DNA from: Limnephilus marmoratus
Taxonomy: Eukaryota; Arthropoda; Insecta; Trichoptera; Limnephilidae
Assembly (NCBI GenBank): GCA_917880885.1
Contig: OU862920.1
Span: 1,798,001-1,862,000 of the forward strand
Direction of reading: 5' to 3'
DNA: 64,000 nt
Shown: positions 55,920 to 64,000 of the stretch, in pieces
How positions within the stretch are numbered: position 1 is the first letter of the stretch
Layout: the number at the start of each line of letters is the position of its first letter
Position numbers and translations under genes: made by a program
The notes under the pieces: model-generated
The model's database searches: none
The model's input: the letters and a program-made list of their open reading frames with translations, nothing else
Told to the model about the DNA's origin: nothing

Positions 55920-56570
55920 GTCAACCGCAGACGTAGGCTGGCGACTTCACATGTCCCTTCAGAAAATAATCCAAAGGCATTAAATCACACGATCTTGGAG
56001 GCTAATTCACAGGTCAACATTATGCGCTCAGTGTTTCCTTCAGTAAGATTGTAGCGCCCGCTGTGTGTGGAATCTTATTGAAACCAAAGCTCTACCCCAT
56101 TAATTCCATAATTCCATCCAATTGGAGAACGAGAAAGTTAGGAATCATGGATCTATAGCACTCTCCCATGAATGAAACGTTGTGGCCGTCATCGTTTTTT
56201 AAGCGGCCTACACACGACACTGCATGTAGTGACTGCGGCAGTGACTACAGAGAGCGTGGAGTTGAGCGAACTAGCGCTGTCTCGTTTGTTAAAGGGCCGC
56301 TAGAACGAGACAGCGCTAGTTCGCTCAATCCCACACTCTCTGCAGTCACTGCCGCAGTCACTACATGAAGTGTCGTGTGTAGGCCGCTTAGAAAAATGGA
56401 CCAATGATTACACCAGCCAATAAAGCACCCCAAACAGTGACCTTTGCGGATGTGATGATGTCTCAATAATGGCTTGTGGATTTTATTTGCTCCGGAGCCA
56501 GATAGAATGGATGACCGGAAGACAACATACTTCCCTAGCTGCTCAAAAGAGTGTTAAAAATTGGACCAAT
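55920..56570 (-). pseudogene. mariner transposase remnant, interrupted by a foldback MITE
   Basis: On the minus strand, AKVTVWGALLAGVIIGPFF (56460-56395) is the block before the second catalytic Asp of mariner transposases. After the MITE insertion (56201-56389) the sequence resumes with KNDDGHNVSFMGECYRSMI, QLDGIMEL, FGFNKIPHTAGAT (decayed QQDGATCHTA), ILLKETLS, and PPRSCDLMPLDYFLKGHVKS, which holds the third catalytic Asp (SCDL-P-LDYF). Frameshifts and lost residues show the copy is inactive. The N-terminal DNA-binding part was not found. It ends next to a LINE fragment. Confidence 0.8.
56201..56389. mobile_element. foldback MITE, 86-bp arms, inside mariner remnant
   Basis: Bases 56201-56286 and 56304-56389 are inverted copies (AAGCGGCCTACACACGACAC outermost) with few differences and a 17-bp spacer. 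It splits the mariner transposase between GPFF and KNDDG, so it inserted after the mariner. The exact target duplication is not resolved. Confidence 0.88.
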
Positions 56571-57351
56571 AAGTCAAAACCATGGCAAACATCACGATTT
56601 CTTATGTGTTTTATTTCATTTTAAAGTTCGATTCCTCTAAAAAAACACTTCGAAAAATAAATTACCTCATTCGGAACGTACAACCAATATTAAAAGCTGT
56701 TTTAGTTTAAAGTGGTCATGTCATGTCGGTAAAAAGGTTGGTAGCCACCGTCACAAATAATGCTCCCGACCATATCCGGACTAATAGAACTCTGGCTGGG
56801 TGAAAAGTAACTATATGTATGACATTCCTACAGGCCATAGACAATCAATGTGAGCTGACAGCGGAGTTCCCGGATTCAGAGAACTTATAAAGATTTTGCT
56901 AAAATAATGTACGTTTCTGAATAAAATGTACCGGCGTCAATTTCCAAAGATGTCGAGAATGGAAACACATAACATTCTGCTACATAAGGAAAAAATTTTG
57001 CACGATTTTTATAACTCCATACTTACTTTGTTTGAGACACGAAGTATCGGCGAACTACGCGGAAAGTTGATTGTGTAATGCCTGTCCTACACTCTCGGCG
57101 GACAGCCCGAAATAAAGTTTGAGCAAACCCGGAAAAGATATTTGATGAAGAGGGGTGGTGTGGGGACGATGGTGGTGTGATCACTGTTCACTCCAAAATA
57201 ATTATAAATAAGTACCTAGGTAAATAATATTTATCAACACATATAACTTTTGTGTAATATAAGATATAACGAAGTTTTAATACCTAATTACGGTATTAGT
57301 TTATAGTCCTCCAAACGCCTCCTTGTTGCCTTGATCAAATTCTTAACAAGG
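56571..57351. other. intergenic, nothing recognised
   Basis: It may include further worn mariner sequence at its left side, but no motif could be supported. Confidence 0.4.
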
Positions 57352-58047
57352 CTTTAAGGGGGGGGGGGTAAAGTTTTAAAACTTTTTAGTATGTTGAGTA
57401 TTGTGTCAAAATTTCAAGTAAATCGGAGCAAAACTAACGAAGGTACAAGCGTTTCAAGCGACCGGCCCTCATGCTTGATTCAAGTAAATATTTCGAGCCA
57501 AATAAAATTTAAATCGGATTTCTCGCAAAAAACATTTCTGATGTTTGTGAACATCATAACTCAAAATCTTGACTTGACTTGACCGATGCTTTTGAAATTT
57601 TGTACACTATTTCTACACATAAATCAACAGGTAGTCAGAGGGAGTTTTTTTTTACCATTTTATGATAACAAATTCACCGAAATTTTTTAGCAAAAATCGC
57701 GCTTTTCACTTCAAAATGCTGCCAAAAATAATAAAAAAAATTTAAAAACTTCCCCTGACTACATATTAAACATATTACCTTTTAAACGCACTTCGATTTT
57801 TTTTGTTTCAAATGATCCGGTGACGAGTTATGGAGTTCACCGCATAACAACTTTTTTTCGAGGCGTCTCCGGAGATTCGCTCTCACGGACTTATTTATTG
57901 ATATTTTTAATTGAATTTTTTTTTCCAAGATACTTCAGATGTTATATTATAAAATGTGTATGAAATAAATAAAACCAACATTATTCATAAATCAAAAAAA
58001 ATATCATGACAATATACCTTTATTTCGCCTTTAAAACCTCCTTAAGG
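57352..58047. mobile_element. possible MITE with TTAAGG-type ends, inserted in a repeat
   Basis: The left flank CTCCAAACGCCTCC, TTGATCAAATTC, AACAAGGCTTTAAGG (57309-57360) recurs at 58.69-58.76 kb, where ACACTGCAAAAG follows directly. Here a G run starts after TTTAAGG, and about 690 bp later CCTCCTTAAGG, then ACACCGTAAAAA resumes. The 58.7 kb copy thus resembles an empty site. No transposase. Confidence 0.45.
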
Positions 58048-58498
58048 CACCAGGACACCGTAAAAAATACTTTAAGCTTGCTGCATTTGTCTTGTAATTA
58101 AACATGTGGAATGTGAATATGAAATGCTATCTATCTGTGTTCTATGCTATCTATGCAGTACCGGATTATCCCTAAGGCAGAGTAGGCAACTTCCTACTCA
58201 GACAGGCCTACGCGTCCCGAGAAAAATGACTTGCTTCAATTAGTGAGCAACGAAGTTTTGGAAAAAGTCAGTTTTTAAGGTGTTTTAATTTTTTATTAGG
58301 AACATTTACAGGTTAATAACATTAGGTACACGCATTAAAAAACAACGAATTATAATAATTCGGTTATAACCCATTAAATAACTTATGTTCACATCATGCA
58401 CAAATAATAAATAAAAAGTCTATAATTTAAGCAAATATGTAAACAAAGTTGTGTTATACTTTTCTTTCCTTCTATTTGTTGCAACATTACTTAGTATC
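58048..58498. other. spacer with a partial MITE end
   Basis: CAGTACCGGATTATCCCTAA then GGCAGAGTAGGCAAC at 58157 resembles the start of a hAT-like MITE whose other end is missing. A LINE-like tail in reverse (TTTTATTAGGAACATTTACAG) is near 58292 and resembles the complement of the 37.7 kb tail (CTGTAAATGTTCCTAATAAA). Confidence 0.45.
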
Positions 58499-58501
58499 TA
58501 A

Positions 58502-58658
58502 GGGAACGTACCCATACTACGTGACACGTTTAGGGGGGGGGGTCTTCAAAATGTCACGCTTGGTACAAATGAGCGGCGGCGGGCTTAGGTTTTTGGTCAC
58601 CGGGGGAGGGGGGGTTAAAAATTGCAAAAAGTTGGTCACGTAGTATGGGTACGTTCCC
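58502..58658. mobile_element. PIF/Harbinger-like MITE
   Basis: Ends GGGAACGTACCCATACTACG and its complement are flanked by TAA on both sides (58499-58501 and 58659-58661). The element is 157 bp with internal G runs and inner TIR extension GTGAC/GTCAC. Confidence 0.85.
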
Positions 58659-58784
58659 TAAAGTGATTGAAGGTGCCGTGTGTGGTTTATTTACTCTGGA
58701 GGGCCTCCAAACGCCTCCATGTTCCCTTGATCAAATCCTAAACAAGGCTTTAAGGACACTGCAAAAGAAATGTTATTTTTATTT

Positions 58785-59465
58785 TATTTTCTGAAAGATG
58801 CATTTGTTAATAATGCTCTCACCATTTGAGGAAATTGGTAAAATTGATGGAGATACATCATTTTATATGAAACCATTTTAAACAGTTTGAATGTTGAATT
58901 ATCCTCAGCAAAACTTTGAAAGCGTTTCTCTCGAAACTACGTTTTTCAAATTGGTTGCAAAATCTAAAATCGTATCTGGTTGACAACATATTAGAAATAC
59001 TATACATATATTCGATTTGCATGCACTAAGTCATATACAGTTAGAAAATCCTATGGCACCACTTCGGGATTTTTTATGAAGGTCTATTTTTTTAATGAAC
59101 AATGAAAATTTCCCATAAAAAATCGAAAATAAAATTCGCTGGCCCGCCATTTTTTATTTTTTTTTAGATATCAAAATTCCCCTACGCATGTAGATTTTGA
59201 ACAGATTAAGACTTGGTGCATGCAAATCGAATGTATAGTTTTTTTTTAATATGTTGTCAAACAGGTTGAAAAACGTGTTAAAAAAGTTTCGAGAAAAACG
59301 CTTTCAAAGTTTTGCTGAAGATATAGATATAGATCAACATACAAACTGTTTCAAATGGTTTCATATAAAATGGTGTATCTCCGCCAATTTTTCGAATTTC
59401 TTTAAAAAATTGGTGAAAGCATTTTTAACAAATGCGTCTTTCAGAAAATGAAATAAATAAAAAAA
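58785..59465. mobile_element. long inverted-repeat element, ~250-bp arms
   Basis: 58785-59035 and 59205-59465 are inverted copies, about 80% alike by eye: ATTTTCTGAAAGATGCATTTG against CAAATGCGTCTTTCAGAAAAT, CATTTTATATGAAACCATTT against AAATGGTTTCATATAAAATG, and GATTTGCATGCA against TGCATGCAAATC. The middle 170 bp is not mirrored. No coding capacity. Divergence suggests an old insertion. Confidence 0.8.
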
Positions 59466-59519
59466 ATACAAGTTATAAATATTTGTTTCTGTTTATAAAT
59501 AAATAAATAAGAGAAAGGA

Positions 59520-60665
59520 AAGCGACATCTAGCGACTCCGAAGAAGAAAACACAAATGCAAATGGATGGGAAAACAATCAGTCTTCTAGAAGACTCCATG
59601 ACAATGCTCAGGGAGATATGTGAGGAAGACATTGGCAAACTTTTTAAACACTGCCTCAAAACGGGATATTTTGCAATCCAGGGTGAACTTTTTGAGCAAG
59701 TGGAAGGAATTGCGATGGGCAGTGCGTTGACGCCAGTACTAGCCAACTTTTTTTCTGGAGAAATTTGAAGAAGCGGCATTCGACACAGCTTCGGCTATTC
59801 CCGTGGAATGGTGGCGTTATGTCGATGATGTCTTCGCCATCTGGCCTCATGTACAGAGAAACTGAACGAATTTCTGGATCATCTTAATTCACTCCACATT
59901 AAAATTAAGTTCACAATGGAAGTGGAAAACGATGATAAAATCCTGCCTTTTCTAGATGCGGAGGTGATGCGAAAAGAAGATGGTAATCTAGGACATACTG
60001 TATATAGAAAACCAACGCATACAAATCGGTATCTACACGCCGATTCGCATCACCACCCAGTGCATAAAAGAGGTCTTATTCATACGTTGGTTACCCGAGC
60101 GATCAGAATATATGAAGAAATGAAAATCGGAGCAGAACTCGCAAAGCTGACCGATGACTGGAGCTCAACGGTTACCCGTCAAGGCAGGCAAGGCAAATCA
60201 TAAGAGCCAAATCTACACCAAACGAAGACAGAGTTTAACAAGAGTCAAAAGGCTTCGCTTCCCTGCCCTACGTTCACAAAGTGACAGACAGAATTGCCAG
60301 GCTTTTGAGAAAATTGAGAAAAGAAAGCATCAAGACTATCTTCGGAACCACAACTAAAATTCAAGATCTACTGTCTGCAAAGATTAAGTTTCTTCTGGAA
60401 GCAGAGATGTAGTGTATAAACTCAGCTGTTCCGGATGTGACTAGGTTTATGTAGGCCCTTTCGTGATTGTAAACTCAGTCACCCTGGTAAATCGGTAATC
60501 GCGGAGCACTTAATCGACGCCGGCTATTACTTTGGAGTTGTTCCTGAGGTCCTGGGAAGACCCAGAACTCATAGAGCACGCCTGATTACGGAGGCAATTG
60601 AAATCTACAAAAATCCAATTCATATTAATAGAGACGACGGAGCTTCAATACCAATATTTTATTGA
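59520..60665 (+). mobile_element. Penelope-like element: RT and GIY-YIG endonuclease remnant
   Basis: It begins KATSSDSEEENT, then LREICEEDIGKLFKHCLKTG, YFAIQGELFEQVEGIAMGSA, LTPVLANFF. After a one-base shift near 59750, WWRYVDDVFAIWPH carries the RT catalytic YVDD. Next come LPFLDAEVMRKEDG and VYRKPTHTNRYLHADSHHHP, typical of Penelope RTs. After 60230 a frame reads ASLPYVHKVTDRIARLLRKL. The C-terminal GIY-YIG-like part (60414-60665) has VYKLSCSGCD, VYVGPF, KSVIAEHLIDAGYYF. Several frameshifts, stops and an internal deletion inactivate it. Confidence 0.85.
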
Positions 60666-61157
60666 GACAGTACCAATATTTTGTGATTTTTGAGTTTACA
60701 TTGCCTCTACTTCTAAATAACTTGCGTATGATGGCACTTACTTTGTTATTTTTTATGCTGATATCACCAATGACTCTTTTAAGAAGTGGAAACACTAGTA
60801 AAGTATCATATCTCTCAAAAATTTAATGTTATTTCCACTTGGCCAGCATTTTTCTGAAAACGCGTAATCGAGGCAGGGCCGTATTTACACTTTTCATTGG
60901 TATAGGCCACTTCATTTGCCCCTTCCTCCTTCTTAGAAGTTGCCACCTATCCGCACTCACCTGTAGGCTTTTATTAGGTGACGCACAATTATTTTTAAAA
61001 TAAATATTCAAGCAAAGGTTAAGTAGATATTCAAAAATTAAATAAAGAATTAATTATTCGTAAAATAAAAGTGTAACATGAAACAAGAATTAGAATTGGA
61101 ATAGACCTTGGTATTTTTTCATTCGCTTTAAACAGGAAAAACTCCAGAACAATTTGT
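60666..61157. other. spacer with partial MITE ends
   Basis: GGCAGGGCCGTATTTACACT at 60872 resembles a hAT-like MITE terminus. No partner end or coding sequence was supported. Confidence 0.4.
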
Positions 61158-62197
61158 GGCCGGAGCAGCCCCGGATCTTCGTTTTTTTTTAGGCGGGGCA
61201 AAAACTGAAAAATGCCGCCCCCGCCCACTTAGGTATCTATATTTATTTTAACCTTGCTGGGGGGGGGGGGGGGGGCGTTTTCGAATCAAAGAACTGGTTT
61301 TACTGTAACTAACTAACATGCAAATGGTTTTCCTTAAATTCTGGCTGCATATAGTCTGCAACCAGAATTTTAAAACTGCACTTTGAACACGAGAATGGTT
61401 TCCATCAAAATGCTTCAGCAGATGAAATCACAACTGAAATTTATCTTGCTGGCTGCTTATTCGTTTTAAACTGCTACATTGCATTGTATTTAAATAAAAG
61501 CTGAAATAAAAAGGCTGTTTTACTTCTCAGTCATATGATGGCTGCCATCGTGTAATAAACAAATCATGACACGCATAACGACGTAAAAATTTTAAGTAAG
61601 TTTGAATAATGACGAATTGACAACGTAAGTGATTGCACGTATTAAATTGAGTTTAAAAAATAAATATAGTAACTTAAAAAGCATAAGATAGTTATATAAA
61701 ATACTTACCCAGAAAAGCGATCGATGAACTGTGATAGATTTATTGATGCGACACTAATGACATCAGTATTGTACCTTCGGTTGATCAACAAGTACTAAAG
61801 AGTAAAAATAAACAACACACTTTTGACACATTTTTAAAACAAAACACTGTCGTGGAGAGAGATCGACGAGGGAGTTTTCGAATATAGCTTCATCTCTTTC
61901 GCACGCACGGTAACCAGAGCAGACGCGTGCTGCCGCGATCTGTGGTTCCTGCGGGCGAGCGGGTCGGGTGCGTATTTTGAACTATGCCTACGCGCCTCGC
62001 GAATAATAAATGTTCGTGCAGCACGTCTCGCTCAGGGCTCTGGGTATCAGTCGAGTTAATATAGCCGTGAAATTTCTCTACTTGTTACTTGTACTATTAT
62101 TTATTCCGTGGTCAAAGTTGAGTTTGGCCGCCCTCTGAACTTGCCGCCCGGGGCATGGGCCCCGGCTTGCCCCCCATTAGATCCGGGGCTGGGCCGG
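61158..62197. mobile_element. hAT-like non-autonomous element (CAGCCCCGGATC ends)
   Basis: The left end GGCCGGAGCAGCCCCGGATC and the complement of the right end AGATCCGGGGCTGGGCCGG form an inverted pair. Subterminal segments on both sides are G/C-rich with GCCGCCC and GGCGGGGC words, including an 18-base G run at 61259. The interior is AT-rich with no transposase. The target duplication was not resolved. Confidence 0.55.
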
Positions 62198-62634
62198 AGT
62201 GCAAAGTGCGATGCGGAAGGCTATATCCAAGTTTGGGTAAACGTTGCACAGAGATGGTTACCTCAAAAACTTTCCTTAAAAAGATTTAGTTATGATGTAG
62301 ATTCAGGTTTCTCTGCCGTCTTATTAGAGGAAATGTGACCTTGAAAGTGTTCCCATTCCTGAACTAAATCGTCTTCTAAATCATTGCACAAGAGACTGAG
62401 CTTTTTCTCAGACTCTTTGTGTTGAAAGTTCACCCATTTTTTTTTTTTTTTTTTTTTTTTTAAAGTATTATGCCTTCATACTATACCTTATGCCTTCGCA
62501 TATGCCTTACCTCTAATTCAGATCTCAGTCAGGAAGTTGTTTCAATATCTTCATTCGATGTTTCGTCTATAAATTTTTCCTCATAGGGTCATCTTACTCT
62601 GAATGTCGCCCTGATATTGCTAAAGTGTTTTTTT
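62198..62634. other. spacer, nothing recognised
   Basis: It contains a poly-T run at about 62436-62460. A GC-balanced stretch follows the element end, without recognised features. Confidence 0.4.
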
Positions 62635-63700
62635 TTTTTTTTTTTTTACATTAACTCCACACAGGAGGCCCTGAGGAAAATAATTTCCCTCAGGGCCTAT
62701 GTCATCTGGGATGCTGTGTGGAGAGTCTTTTTGAGGAGAGGAAGGAATGAACATTGGTCTTGAAGAGACCCATGTTGTAGGAAGGAGGAAACACAGAGGC
62801 CGGCAAATCATTCCACAGCCGAGCTGTTGAACACAAGAACGAGTCGAAGAAACGACCCGTTCTCATGTGACAAATGTCAACCGTGTACAAATGTTGGGCA
62901 CGCGTTTGGCGTGTTTCCCGACTATGCACCGGTGCCGAAGGGATCAATGATGCTAGTTCTTCAGAGCATCTTCCATTGTAATACCGGTAGAACAAGGATA
63001 GCATTCCCACCCGACGCCTGTGCTCTAAAGATTGCAATCCGTCTGTTAAGATGGGAGAATCTATCAAACGGACCGCCCGTTTCTGCACAGAGTCGAGGGT
63101 ATTTTTCAGGTATTTTGGAGCTCCAGACCAGAGATGGCTGCCAAATTCAACCGTGGGGCGTACTTGTGATTTGTACAAGGTTAGCAGTTGTGTACTATTA
63201 AAGTATCTGCGGGCCCTGTACAGTACGCCCAGTTTTTGGGAGGCTAACTTTACTCTGGCTTCGATGGAGCCCCCATACCTGAGCTGGTCACTTAGGGTTA
63301 CACCAAGCATATCAATGGAGGGCCTGTTCGGAAGATTGCTTCCGTTGAAAGAGACTAGATTTTCATTTCGATCCCTTTTAGACGTAATCAGACAAGATTG
63401 GGTCTTTGAAACATTAAATTCAACGAGATTATTTTTACCCCAAGAGAAAACACTCTCGAGGTAACCGTCCATTCTTTGCTTCAAAGCCCTACGAGCTGTT
63501 GGAGTTTGTGAGCCCTTTGGGGGCTTGTCAAACAAAAAGCTATCATGAACTGTACTGTCATCCGCGTAACAGTGAATTGGTGCACATGACAAAAGGTCGT
63601 TGATGTGCAACAAAAACAAAGTCGGAGACAGAACCGATCCCTGCGGGACGCCAGCATTTATCGAGTGTGAGGAAGAAGTGAAAGTGTGCTCATTTCAATT
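62635..63700 (-). mobile_element. LINE family A: RT C-terminal half, 3' UTR and poly-A tail (5'-truncated)
   Basis: The longest intact repeat frame in the window. On the minus strand it reads GVPQGSVLSPTLFLLHINDL (RT motif before the catalytic box), CYADDSTVH (YADD box), EFNVSKTQSCLI, LGVTLSDQLRYGG, LYRARRYFNSTQLLTLYKSQ, VRPTVEFGSHLWSGAPK, RRVGMLSLFYRYYNGRCSEE and ARLWNDLPASVF, and stops at 62702. The reading frame starts upstream of any Met, so it is a 5'-truncated copy. The 3' UTR is about 60 bp with CTCCTGTGTGGAGTTAATG and an A run. The stop codon lies in the tail segment shared with family N. Clade: Jockey/CR1 group, not resolved. Confidence 0.88.
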
Positions 63701-64000
63701 GAACTTTCTTCGAAATAATCAAAGTTTTCTTACTCTTGTATAATATACTCGAGAAGAAATCCATAAAAATCAGATACCGTCAGTACATCAACAGATGAGC
63801 TCTGAATCTGAGCACTCACTTTATTTAGTTTTTCCAAAATAGCATTCCAAAAAATGATTATTATACAAACATTTTTTTGAGAAATATTCTCAAATAATCG
63901 ACGCAATCCGCGGTCCCATATGGGATCACTGGGCGTCTAAAGGTTGCTTTAAGGGGGGAAATAGGCCTAGAGCCTTCAAAAAATTTTTTTTTTCATAAAT
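63701..64000. other. window edge, possible start of another transposon
   Basis: AT-rich, then TTTAAGGGGGGAAATAGGCC at 63949, which resembles the end of the DNA transposon at 45691 (TTAAGGTGGTCC...AGGCCTAAATAG) and other TTAAGGG ends. The other side would lie beyond the window. Confidence 0.3.

Overview
This window looks like nuclear DNA from an insect, most probably a moth or butterfly. It is AT-rich, has almost no long open reading frames, has GT-AG introns, and is packed with decayed transposable elements of types common in Lepidoptera: Jockey/CR1/RTE-like LINE 3' ends, tRNA-derived SINEs, a Penelope-like element, mariner, hAT and PIF/Harbinger-like MITEs, and a dispersed family whose ends resemble lepidopteran Helitron-type repeats. 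The order-level call is inference from repeat style. There is no bacterial operon, rRNA or CRISPR array.

The only convincing host gene is on the minus strand at about 28.95-30.19 kb. Two exons with consensus splice sites join in frame (86 nt, then 691 nt). They encode the end of a membrane segment, a basic stretch and a long Ser/Pro-rich, probably cytoplasmic tail. The remaining exons were not found with confidence.

Layout. 0-5 kb: tandem repeats, a SINE, a C-rich dispersed element, LINE 3' ends and a very homogeneous 63-bp minisatellite. 5-16 kb: copies of a non-autonomous element with a LINE-type tail, two foldback or palindromic structures, RNase H and reverse-transcriptase (RT) remnants. 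16-25 kb: deeply nested elements, including a direct repeat with one interrupted copy, a 55-bp minisatellite made from a transposon-like terminus, and a 1.8-kb hAT-like element with two insertions. 25-31 kb: an inverted element pair and the host gene. 31-45 kb: LINE tails, a 955-bp (TTTA)n tract, Penelope and tRNA-like fragments, a PIF-like MITE and an inverted SINE pair. 45.7-47.7 kb: a DNA transposon with a perfect 8-bp target duplication, coding for a decayed protein of an uncharacterised arthropod type. 48-57 kb: mariner-like MITE, 275-bp tandem triplication, Jockey ORF1/ORF2 remnant, and a mariner transposase split by a foldback MITE. 57-64 kb: MITEs, a long inverted repeat, a Penelope-like element and the best-preserved LINE RT segment.

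Three patterns tie the window together. First, at least seven LINE 3' ends carry a hairpin whose stem sequence differs between copies while pairing is kept, around a conserved CTAGG/CCTG loop. Second, a short non-autonomous family shares about 100 bp of 3' tail with the LINE at 62.6 kb, as expected of a SINE/LINE partnership. Third, termini of the C-rich dispersed family seem to have seeded tandem repeats.
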